Assembly (NCBI RefSeq): GCF_015206995.1
Contig: NZ_JADEXR010000005.1
Coordinates: forward strand, 20,122 to 84,121
DNA: 64,000 nt
Origin: an aff. Roholtiella sp. LEGE 12411
GTDB taxonomy: Bacteria > Cyanobacteriota > Cyanobacteriia > Cyanobacteriales > Nostocaceae
Reading direction: 5' to 3'
Position 1 is the first letter of the stretch; the number at the start of each line of letters is the position of its first letter. The notes below the pieces were generated by a model, which did no database searches, was not told the DNA's origin, and was given only the letters and a program-made list of their open reading frames with translations. The translations under genes were made by a program, and so were the position numbers. Of the stretch, positions 56,403 to 64,000 are shown one piece after another.

Positions 56403-57569
56403 ATGTATTCCGTAGATAATGAAATCATAAATACTTCAATAGCCTGGGTTAGTCCTAGCATGAAACTAGGCTTTTACATACAGCCCGTACTTCGCAATCT
56501 TAATAACATAGTTCCCAAAATAGAAATATTTACTTCAGAATGGCCTGGATTTGTACCAGGCTGTGAAAATGCTTTTAAAGTCAACATAGTAGGTAAATAC
56601 AGAGAAATTTCTGTTGGTAAAACGAATGCAGGGTACAAACGTATAATTCAATTACTACCTTTAGAAATAATTACTCACCTTCTAAAATTAAAACCACAAG
56701 TCATCTTTGTAACGGGCCTTTCCCTATGGACTCTTCTTGTACTCATGCTGAAGCCATTAACAAAATGGCGAGTCATTATTATATACAGTGGAAGCTCGCC
56801 CAACATAGACATGAGTGATTCGCCAGTTCGGATATTTAGTAGACGTTTAATGGCGGAGAATGCGGATGCCTTTGTTACAAACTCCCAAGGTGGAAAAGAA
56901 TATCTTACGGACGTTTTAAAGGTTGACAAGGCTAGAGTTTTTGCTAGACCCTATCAAATTCCAGACAAGCAGGCACTTCTTCAATCTAGCATAGTTAATA
57001 ATTTAGACTTATCTAACAATCAACATCCGGTTTTTCTGTTTATTGGTCAGACAATTTATCGTAAGGGTTTAACCTTTCTCTTGGAAGCTTGCTTACTACT
57101 AGAAAACCAAGGTTGCCGTGATTATACTCTGATCGTGATTGGTGATGGCGCACAACGCCAAGAGCTTGAAAACTGGACTAGGGAGCGTGGCTTGGAAAAC
57201 AGAGTTAGGTTTGAAGGATGGGTTAACTACGGTAGCTTGGGAGAATATTTTCAGAATACAGATATTTTTATATTTCCTACTTTAGAAGATATTTGGGGTA
57301 TGGTGGTGCTAGAAGCTATGCTGTTTGGTAAACCTATAATGTGTTCTAAATATGCAGGAGTTTCAGAAATGATTTTGCCTGGGGACAATGGCTATATTTT
57401 TGATCCATCTGCTCCTACAGAGATAGCTAAACTTATGCGTTGTTTTATAGATAATCCAAATTTGATTAGCTCTATGGGCTATAAGTCACAAGAGTTGATA
57501 GCACATCATACTCCGGAAGCAGCAGCAGAGTTTCTAGCTGGCGTTCAATCATTCGTTTTAAAGCATTAA
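56403..57569 (+). CDS. GT4 glycosyltransferase
   Basis: GT-B family 4 transferase, 388 residues. The N-terminus SIAWVSPSMKLGFYIQPVL is the first strand, so the first ATG is kept. The donor domain has FLFIGQTIYRKGLTFLLEA and PTLEDIWGMVVLEAMLFGKPI (E-x7-E) with YAGVSEMI. The spacing to its neighbours is 60-180 bases with no terminators. Confidence 0.9.
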   Translation: MYSVDNEIINTSIAWVSPSMKLGFYIQPVLRNLNNIVPKIEIFTSEWPGFVPGCENAFKVNIVGKYREISVGKTNAGYKRIIQLLPLEIITHLLKLKPQVIFVTGLSLWTLLVLMLKPLTKWRVIIIYSGSSPNIDMSDSPVRIFSRRLMAENADAFVTNSQGGKEYLTDVLKVDKARVFARPYQIPDKQALLQSSIVNNLDLSNNQHPVFLFIGQTIYRKGLTFLLEACLLLENQGCRDYTLIVIGDGAQRQELENWTRERGLENRVRFEGWVNYGSLGEYFQNTDIFIFPTLEDIWGMVVLEAMLFGKPIMCSKYAGVSEMILPGDNGYIFDPSAPTEIAKLMRCFIDNPNLISSMGYKSQELIAHHTPEAAAEFLAGVQSFVLKH

Positions 57570-57647
57570 TTTAAACCATCCAATAAATAAGTTTGATGAA
57601 TAAGGAACTCTTTATTAGCTACTTATAGTTTTGTGAACGTATCAAGC

Positions 57648-58922
57648 ATGAAATCCATTAAAGTTTTGTTCTCTGCCTATGCTTGTGAACCAGGACAAGG
57701 TTCGGAGCCAGGAGTAGGGTGGAATGTTGTCAGGGAGGTGAGCAAGTATTGCCAAATTTGGGTACTGACATCAAACTGTCACCGCCAAGGTATTGAAACT
57801 GAGTTAGCACGCAACCCACTGCCTAACCTGCACTTTATTTACCTAGATCCTTTTGGCTGGGTATTAGATTGGAGTTCTCAGCGAAAAGGAAAACAGCGAG
57901 GGGTCTACTTTCATTATTACCTTTGGCAAATTTGGGCGTATTTTGTCGGCCGCTCATTCTACAAACATATTGATTTTGATCTTGTACATCACGTAACTTA
58001 TGTGAGATATTCCAGCCCTAGCTTCGTCTCACTACTTCCAATTCCTTTTCTTTGGGGCCCTGTTGGCGGTGGAGAATCAGCCCCCAAAAGCTTTTGGAAA
58101 AACTTTAGTTATGGTGGGAAAGCGTATGAGGTTTTGCGAAATTTGGCTCGCTGGATTGGTGAGTTTGATCCCTTAGTTCGCCTCACTGCCCAACGAAGTG
58201 CTTTAGCCTGGGCGACAACTGAAGATACGGCTAAAAGACTATACCATATAGGTGCAAAAAACGTTAAAATTTACTCCCAGTTGGGTTTATCTAAGGATGA
58301 AATAACCAACCTTGCAGATTACGCAATTCCCGACAATTATCCAATTAGGTTTATTAGCGTAGGTAGACTTTTGCACTGGAAAGGATTTCATTTGGGATTA
58401 GCTGCATTTGCTCAAGCAAATCTAGTTGATGCTGAGTATTGGATTATAGGAGAAGGAAGTGAACGTAAACAACTAGAAATATTGACTGAAGATTTAGATC
58501 TTACTGAAAGAGTTAAGTTTTGGGGCAATCTTTCTCGTGAACAGACTTGGAATAAGATAGGGGATTGCCATATTCTAGTTCATCCAAGTTTGCATGAATC
58601 TGGGGGATTTGTTTGTTTGGAAGCTATGGCAGCAGGACGTCCAGTGATTTGTTTAGATTTAGGAGGCCCATCTGTTCAGGTTACAGAGGAAACTGGCTTT
58701 AAAATCCCAGCACATACACCTGAGCAAGCAGTACGGGATATTGCTAAAGCTATGACCCATTTGAGTAGTGATTCAGAGTTAAGAGTGCGTATGGGACAAG
58801 CTGGACATCAGAGGGTAAGAGAAGCTTTTAGTTGGGAAAGTAGAGGACGAGAGTTGGCTAAACTTTACGAAGAAATTTCAACCCAAGATCAATTATGCGT
58901 GAAATTGGTTAGAAAATTATGA
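57648..58922 (+). CDS. GT4 glycosyltransferase
   Basis: GT-B transferase, 424 residues from the ATG used. The N-terminus FSAYACEPGQGSEPGVGWN is characteristic of a cyanobacterial/rhizobial GT4 subgroup. The acceptor region has HHVTYVRYSSPSF and LWGPVGGGE. The donor site has SVGRLLHWKGFHLGLAAF and HPSLHESGGFVCLEAMAAGRPV. Its stop overlaps the start of the polymerase gene (ATGA), so they are translationally coupled. Confidence 0.92.
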   Translation: MKSIKVLFSAYACEPGQGSEPGVGWNVVREVSKYCQIWVLTSNCHRQGIETELARNPLPNLHFIYLDPFGWVLDWSSQRKGKQRGVYFHYYLWQIWAYFVGRSFYKHIDFDLVHHVTYVRYSSPSFVSLLPIPFLWGPVGGGESAPKSFWKNFSYGGKAYEVLRNLARWIGEFDPLVRLTAQRSALAWATTEDTAKRLYHIGAKNVKIYSQLGLSKDEITNLADYAIPDNYPIRFISVGRLLHWKGFHLGLAAFAQANLVDAEYWIIGEGSERKQLEILTEDLDLTERVKFWGNLSREQTWNKIGDCHILVHPSLHESGGFVCLEAMAAGRPVICLDLGGPSVQVTEETGFKIPAHTPEQAVRDIAKAMTHLSSDSELRVRMGQAGHQRVREAFSWESRGRELAKLYEEISTQDQLCVKLVRKL

Positions 58923-60175
58923 GTTTTTATCAAAATATTTTATCTATAACGTTATTACTTTGTGGACTGACAGATTTCCTACGTATATTCCGCCTAGGCG
59001 GAATTACTGCTTTAGGGATACTGACGCTGATTGTAGCTCCAATCAGTTGGATTTTGGTGTTCACTCGTTCTAAGATTCCCAAGGCAGTGCTAGTAGTATC
59101 TTCGCTAGTTTTGTTTATCATATTTGCTTTGCTCGATTGGCTTTGGCACTACTCCACATTATCTACATCCATCGTCACTGTTGTCCAAAATCTGTCGTTA
59201 TACATAGCATTCGTTGGATTTGTAGTACTTAGTACAATACAAAGTAATCGAACGTTCGATCCACCCAACTACATAAGTAAGAGTTTTCCAAGAGCGATTA
59301 AGATATCAGTAGGGCTGTATGGGCTGAGTCTTCTGATATTTGGTCCTGGTACAGGCTTGATCATGGGTCCGCGATCGTTTGCCTTATTTGCCATCATAGG
59401 TATGGCTTGGTATCTGGCAGTTTGGCGCTATCACTTGCCTGGAGGGTTATTGTGGGCAAGTTTTACAATCATAGCTATTGCTTTAAGTTTCTCGCGAACA
59501 GCACTACTCATAGCCTTACTCCTGTTCCCTTTATCTCAAATATCTTTGAAGGATCTCAAAGGTTGGATGCGTATGGGTTTAACTATTGCCTTAATAGCTA
59601 CTGTTTCATACTTAGCATTCACCTATGTAGAACCCATACGTTCTCGTTTTACTTCCGTAGGAGATAATGCTACTGTTGGTGGAGTTAAAATTAATACATC
59701 TGGGCGAAATGTAGCATGGCCCGTTGCCTATGCCTCAGCCATGGAATCACCTTGGATTGGTAAGGGTCCTGGTTCCGTAGGAATCGTTTTGGGAGAACGT
59801 GTTGGTCCTGCTTTCATTCATCCACATAACGATTACTTACGAATTTTTCATGATTACGGTTTGATAGGTTTAACATTCTGGCTTTTAGGATATTGGCAAT
59901 TAATAATCAAAACTTGGCAAAACTGGCAATGGGCAGACCAAAACGATAGAGCTAATGCTCATATTCATCTGGCAGCATTCCTTGCTTTGGTAGCTGTGTC
60001 CTTAGGGATGCTTAGCGATAACGTTATAGTTTATATCTTTTCAATGGCTCCTTTAGGGATACTGGTAGGTGCTTCCCTTGGAAGTGGGAGCCGTCGTAAA
60101 AAGATGATTAAAAAATCTACTAGCACATTGTCTTTAGTATCAAGCAGTTTAGAACAACTGAGTGTACAACCTTAA
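58919..60175 (+). CDS. O-antigen polymerase/ligase-like (Wzy/WaaL) protein
   Basis: Multi-helix membrane protein of 418 residues with about 10-12 hydrophobic spans. The Wzy_C region has FSRTALLIALLLFPL, a periplasmic loop (ESPWIGKGPGSVGIVLG) and the conserved HPHNDYLRIFHDYGLIGLTFW. It polymerises or ligates the repeat unit after flipping. It starts inside the previous gene's stop (4-base overlap). Confidence 0.9.
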   Translation: MSFYQNILSITLLLCGLTDFLRIFRLGGITALGILTLIVAPISWILVFTRSKIPKAVLVVSSLVLFIIFALLDWLWHYSTLSTSIVTVVQNLSLYIAFVGFVVLSTIQSNRTFDPPNYISKSFPRAIKISVGLYGLSLLIFGPGTGLIMGPRSFALFAIIGMAWYLAVWRYHLPGGLLWASFTIIAIALSFSRTALLIALLLFPLSQISLKDLKGWMRMGLTIALIATVSYLAFTYVEPIRSRFTSVGDNATVGGVKINTSGRNVAWPVAYASAMESPWIGKGPGSVGIVLGERVGPAFIHPHNDYLRIFHDYGLIGLTFWLLGYWQLIIKTWQNWQWADQNDRANAHIHLAAFLALVAVSLGMLSDNVIVYIFSMAPLGILVGASLGSGSRRKKMIKKSTSTLSLVSSSLEQLSVQP

Positions 60176-60260
60176 ACATACGGTAAATACGAGTCGGATT
60201 GCCTTGGATTTACCATGCATGTATTCGTTTTTTTCTTCAACTATTGAGAGAGTTAACCTC

Positions 60261-61460
60261 ATGAAAGTTCTACTGCTACATAACCGCTATCAATTTGCTG
60301 GCGGTGAGGACGGAGTAGTGAAGGCTGAGAAGTTATTGCTGGAAGCTAATGAGCATCACGTATCTTTACTGGAAGTTAGTAATCAAGACATCACAAACGC
60401 TTGGGATAAAGTTGCAACTGCTGTAAGTGCGATTTACTCATATTCAGCGAAAGAACAAGTCAGCAGAGAAATTATTCACTTTCGCCCTGATATTGTTCAT
60501 GTACATAACTTTTTTCCACTGCTCTCTCCTTCTATATATGATGCTTGTCATAAACATGGAGTGCCTGTAGTCCAAACTCTTCATAACTACCGACTTGCCT
60601 GTCCCAAAGCAATGCCTTTTCGAAATGGTAAAGTTTGTGAGGATTGCATCGGTGAACTGATACCGTGGCCTAGTATTGTGTATGGTTGCTACCGTAACTC
60701 ACGCGTACAAAGCTCGGTTGTAACAGCAATGATTACCTGGCATCGACTACGAAATACTTGGCAGGAACGGGTAGACGCTTATATTGTTTTTACTGAATTT
60801 CAAAAAGAAAAAATGGTTCAAGCTGGATTGCCGCGAGAAAAGATTTATGTCAAACCTAATTTTATTTTCTCTCCTGATGCTACAGCTAAAGTTTATCAAC
60901 GAGATCAGTATCTGCTTTTCGTTGGCAGATTATCTGAAGAAAAAGGGATTTCCATCTTAATTGATACTTATATACAGGAGAATTTGCATATACCGCTAAA
61001 GATTGTTGGTGATGGCCCATTACGCCAGAAATTGCAGACAAAAGTCCAGAATTCAGGCTACTATCATGTTATTGAATTTTTGGGTTTTCAAGATAAACAA
61101 GTGGTTTTATCGCTAATGCAACATGCAAATCTTTTAGTATTTCCTTCTATTTGGTATGAAGGTTTTCCCTTAACGATCGCAGAGGCATTTGCTTGCGGAT
61201 TACCCGTATTAGTTTCAAAATTAGGTGGTTTAACAGAAATCGTCGAAGATGGAGTAAATGGCTTGTACTTTGAGGCAGGAAATTCACATGATTTGGCACA
61301 GCAGATAAAATGGGCAAGTACTCATGATGAAGCTATGCTTAGTATGAGCAAGGGTGCTCTTGATTCATATAAAAATAAATATTCTTCTGAAGACAATTAT
61401 CAGCAATTGATTAATATTTATCAACAACTTATACTTAAAAAAGCTGCAAGCAATACTTGA
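60261..61460 (+). CDS. GT4 glycosyltransferase
   Basis: GT-B family 4 enzyme, 399 residues. It begins MKVLLLHNRYQFAGGEDGVV, with FRPDIVHVHNFFPLLSP and TLHNYRLACP. The donor site has VGRLSEEKGISILIDTY and YEGFPLTIAEAFACGLPVLVSKLGG. The frame stays open 33 codons upstream into the polymerase end, but the family start is the ATG used. A Cys-rich segment (CPKAMPFRNGKVCEDCIG) resembles a metal-binding loop seen in this subgroup. Confidence 0.92.
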   Translation: MKVLLLHNRYQFAGGEDGVVKAEKLLLEANEHHVSLLEVSNQDITNAWDKVATAVSAIYSYSAKEQVSREIIHFRPDIVHVHNFFPLLSPSIYDACHKHGVPVVQTLHNYRLACPKAMPFRNGKVCEDCIGELIPWPSIVYGCYRNSRVQSSVVTAMITWHRLRNTWQERVDAYIVFTEFQKEKMVQAGLPREKIYVKPNFIFSPDATAKVYQRDQYLLFVGRLSEEKGISILIDTYIQENLHIPLKIVGDGPLRQKLQTKVQNSGYYHVIEFLGFQDKQVVLSLMQHANLLVFPSIWYEGFPLTIAEAFACGLPVLVSKLGGLTEIVEDGVNGLYFEAGNSHDLAQQIKWASTHDEAMLSMSKGALDSYKNKYSSEDNYQQLINIYQQLILKKAASNT

Positions 61461-61527
61461 CAACATCAAGTGTTGTGTTTTATTTTTCTCTTAATCTAAG
61501 TTTTTACCATAAAAAACGAGGTAAATT

Positions 61528-62487
61528 ATGATCAAAAAAATCTTAATTTTATTAAAATACAAGTTAATAAATTTTACTAAATCTTCGCTGATTAAAAGAG
61601 TTTCAAATATTAAGACAGAAACTGAGCTTACTTATAATGAAAAGCCAAAAATTTCTGCCATTGTACAGTTTTTCAATAAAAGACAGAACATAAGTAGTTT
61701 GATCAACGCACTAAGACTTGCTCCTATCGATGAAATTATTGTAATTGATGATGGATCTTCAGATGGTTCATATAAAGATTGGATAGAGCATTTAACCCAA
61801 CCAAATGACTTCCTCATAAGAAGCAATGATTTATACGAAGTTAGAACTTATTCCAGAGCAATCGATTTAGCTAGAGGTGAATATATTATCCTTTTGCAAG
61901 ATGATGATATTCCACCAGCTTCTCCTGCTTGGGTAGAAGAAGCCATAAGTTTATTTGAAACTTTTCCTAAACTTGTAATTTTGGGAGGAAGGTTAGCATT
62001 AGATCTCTTAACACCTGACATAGTAAATCCAGGTGAAGATTCGGTTTATAAGGAGGAAGGAGATATTGCTGGAACTCCAGGAGTTAACAAGTACAGGATT
62101 ATCAAAAAGCCTAAATTCTTGACTAGTGAAGCCAATCTGCCTTTTATGTTTGCAGAGTATGTTAATCGTGCCCCTATGTTCTTAAGAAGGAAAGAAGTTC
62201 TAGATTTAGGAGGTATTAGTCAAGAGTTTGCACCCTTTCAATGCGATGATGCCGATATTTGCATCAGAGCATGGCTGTCAGGCTATCAAGTTGGATTTTA
62301 CAATTCGGATTTTTTACGGGATATAGGTGTAGGCGGAATGAGGCTATTTAATAAAGAAGTTGTGCCAAAGCAAGCTATGAAAAACTGGCAATTAATCTAC
62401 TCTAAATACTCTGATGTTATCAAAAGCAAAACACTTAATGCTTTAGTTGCTGAGTCTAACTCAATTTTTGATAAACGTCTTGAATAA
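61528..62487 (+). CDS. GT2 glycosyltransferase
   Basis: GT-A family 2 transferase of 319 residues. A 45-residue basic N-terminal extension precedes ISAIVQFFNKRQNIS. The motifs are VIDDGSSDGSYKDW, LLQDDDIPP (metal site) and FQCDDADICIRAWL. GAGG lies before the ATG. It is the last gene of the plus-strand locus. Confidence 0.9.
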   Translation: MIKKILILLKYKLINFTKSSLIKRVSNIKTETELTYNEKPKISAIVQFFNKRQNISSLINALRLAPIDEIIVIDDGSSDGSYKDWIEHLTQPNDFLIRSNDLYEVRTYSRAIDLARGEYIILLQDDDIPPASPAWVEEAISLFETFPKLVILGGRLALDLLTPDIVNPGEDSVYKEEGDIAGTPGVNKYRIIKKPKFLTSEANLPFMFAEYVNRAPMFLRRKEVLDLGGISQEFAPFQCDDADICIRAWLSGYQVGFYNSDFLRDIGVGGMRLFNKEVVPKQAMKNWQLIYSKYSDVIKSKTLNALVAESNSIFDKRLE

Positions 62488-62584
62488 ATATAAACATTGC
62501 ATATTTTCAATTCACAGTAAAATCTCATACTTAGGTAGATAAGCGTTTTGCCCTTTCGGGGATAAAATATGACTTCTCAAACTT

Positions 62585-63721
62585 CTATATCCAGGCTGGG
62601 AATAGCCGATTGCTTCTAGCGATAACTAAAATCGACTGGTAGATACTGTACTGAACTTTATCTTGTAGACGTTCCCTAATTCTGATATCAAAAAAAGATT
62701 TATCAAAAACTTTTGGGATATCGTCATTTTGACGAAAAAGTTTTTCGATTACTTCTATAGTAAGTGATTTTATCTCTGGCTCCACCTGTATCCTTTGCAA
62801 AATCTCTTCTGGAAGCTCTATCCCTAATAAATCCTTAGCTAAGAGAATGCCCAGAAATAATCTCCTTTTACAACCCAACATATTGGCTTGCTTCATAACT
62901 AATACCCAATCTATATCTGGTGAAATGCAGATTAGTGTGGCTACATCGCTAATCAATTGCAGTTTTTTCCAGCGATCTCTAGAACCATGTACACAGAGGA
63001 ATAATAGATTATCTTCTGGTGAGAGATTAAGTATTATTTTGCCTGCTAAGGATAAACTTTTTTGACGTTCCCAAAGGCATTCATGTTCAAGTGGAAATGA
63101 TAGATATGTTTGCAAAAGTTTCCAGTGAAAATCTATATTAATTCCGGTATTCTTGTGATGATAGTTATTGTCCTTACAAAATGGAGATTTTAGCCGGGCG
63201 ACTTCCTGCTGTCGAGTAAAGTTGTATGAACTCTCATATCCTTGAGAAACAAGAAGATCCCTAGCTCTTAAAGCTTCCTGGTGACGAACTAGGATGTCTA
63301 TGTCGCTGAATTGTCGAAGTGCAATATTACCGTAGGCTGAGACAGCTAAAATAGCTCCTTTAATCGGAATCACGGAAATTCCCTGTGAATCAAACAGATT
63401 TAGGAGTTTTATCAGCTCGCCAGTCAAAGATAGGTTGCGTCTAACATTAGCTTGAAAATAACTCAGTAGTTGAGCTAAAGCAGGTTTGGGAACTAGTTCG
63501 GGGCAAGTATTACTCAAATTTTGATACAGCAGTGGCATAACTTTGTGAAAGACTGCTGTTGGGATGATATAACTCCAGTTGAGATCTTGTTGAACTAAGG
63601 CTTTGATTCGCTCAATAGTTGAGCTATCTAACTGAGTACGGGCACAACAAATAAGTAGCTCAACTTCCCGATGAGTTTTAATTTTTTGGTTTTCAGTATC
63701 GGGTTGAGATAAGATTTCCAT
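62585..63721 (-). CDS. nucleotidyltransferase-fold protein (NTP_transf_5)
   Basis: 378-residue cytoplasmic protein of the uncharacterised nucleotidyltransferase family often found beside polysaccharide or peptide-modification genes. The pol-beta-type core is readable: IKGAILAVSAYGNIALRQFSDIDILVR with the metal motif D-x-D, then a third acidic region INIDFHWKL. The remaining C-terminal half is helical. The substrate is unknown. It is convergent with the glycosyltransferase locus. Confidence 0.88.
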   Translation of the reverse strand: MEILSQPDTENQKIKTHREVELLICCARTQLDSSTIERIKALVQQDLNWSYIIPTAVFHKVMPLLYQNLSNTCPELVPKPALAQLLSYFQANVRRNLSLTGELIKLLNLFDSQGISVIPIKGAILAVSAYGNIALRQFSDIDILVRHQEALRARDLLVSQGYESSYNFTRQQEVARLKSPFCKDNNYHHKNTGINIDFHWKLLQTYLSFPLEHECLWERQKSLSLAGKIILNLSPEDNLLFLCVHGSRDRWKKLQLISDVATLICISPDIDWVLVMKQANMLGCKRRLFLGILLAKDLLGIELPEEILQRIQVEPEIKSLTIEVIEKLFRQNDDIPKVFDKSFFDIRIRERLQDKVQYSIYQSILVIARSNRLFPAWI

Positions 63722-63884
63722 CACAGTTATAGATCAAATTTGCATTCTTTTGCCCAGAATTAAAATCCAGAGCTTACTTATTCGACACTATGACCAGTCA
63801 ACACTATAAGGTGAAACGGTTAAAACGACAACAGCAGAAGAGAGCTTTTACCATTCTGTGGAATCTACACGTCTATAGCGGTTA

Positions 63885-63998
63885 TCAGTCTTCTGAAGTA
63901 CAGTAGCAGCAGTGAGTAAACCAACCGAGTAAATTCTCTATCGTCACTTCTGCGAATGCCGCATCTAATGCCTGGAGTAAATCAGGGTATGTCCTTGC
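63885..63998 (-). CDS. IS630-type transposase, C-terminal fragment at window edge
   Basis: The frame is open at the window edge and reads ARTYPDLLQALDAAFAEVTI, ENLLGWFTHCCYCTSED, then stop. The LGWFTHCxYC ending is typical of IS630-family transposases of cyanobacteria. The rest of the gene lies outside. The element's right end should fall between 63725 and 63884, but I cannot fix its terminal repeat. Confidence 0.8.
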   Translation of the reverse strand, partial: ARTYPDLLQALDAAFAEVTIENLLGWFTHCCYCTSED

Positions 63999-64000
63999 AC

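Noticed and set aside
63790..63906. 38-codon plus-strand frame MTSQHYKVKRLKRQQQKR...
   Set aside because: It overlaps antisense the better-supported transposase C-terminus and element end, and has no ribosome-binding site.

Overview
The window looks like the chromosome of a filamentous, probably heterocyst-forming cyanobacterium of the Nostoc/Anabaena group. The reasons are: many copies of the cyanobacterial octamer GCGATCGC (HIP1) in the first 46 kb; a helical carotenoid protein and an OCP C-terminal-domain homologue; PRC-barrel/DUF2382 stress proteins; a KirBac potassium channel; heptanucleotide tandem repeats; and a tRNA-Leu without encoded CCA. The species cannot be fixed from the sequence alone. 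There is no rRNA, CRISPR array or phage module.

Layout. 0-5 kb: a DUF1400 hydrolase, a KirBac channel and an MFS exporter. 4.8-8 kb: three consecutive minus-strand DUF2382 genes, two of them with a PRC barrel. 8-14 kb: a short transketolase, a GNAT acetyltransferase, a small membrane protein, a KDPG/KHG aldolase and two consecutive L,D-transpeptidases. 14-22.7 kb: a MacA/HlyD-like adaptor and MacB-like permease, then an inserted-looking block (Rpn-type nuclease, 21-bp tandem repeat, TPR-CHAT protease, two small proteins), then the ABC ATPase that normally completes the exporter. 22.8-26.5 kb: helical carotenoid protein, a small acidic protein, HAD phosphatase and queG, and the OCP C-terminal-domain homologue. 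26.7-29.6 kb: a signalling set of RsbW-like kinase, REC-GAF-PP2C phosphatase and NarL-type regulator. 30-46 kb: mixed housekeeping and envelope genes, including a WecG/TagA/CpsF transferase, an FtsE-like ATPase, DUF4330, an M48 protease, a phosphoesterase, ahcY, an MscS-family channel, a beta-helix/RTX protein, an FMN-dependent alpha-hydroxy acid oxidase and tRNA-Leu(CAA).

47.6-62.5 kb is a polysaccharide locus entirely on the plus strand: a second WecG/TagA/CpsF transferase, a Wzx-like flippase, a methyltransferase, seven GT2/GT4 glycosyltransferases and an O-antigen polymerase/ligase-like protein. It is followed by a minus-strand nucleotidyltransferase-fold gene and, at the window edge, the C-terminus of an IS630-type transposase. 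Only two HIP1 octamers occur after about 46,014, and none after 50,399, so this part has a different compositional history from the rest.

The most unusual points are the Rpn/CHAT block splitting an ABC exporter operon, the 138-bp and 92-residue periodic TPR array, the separated HCP/CTDH carotenoid pair, a dispersed repeat that has become the N-terminus of the MscS-family protein, and the HIP1-poor polysaccharide locus.
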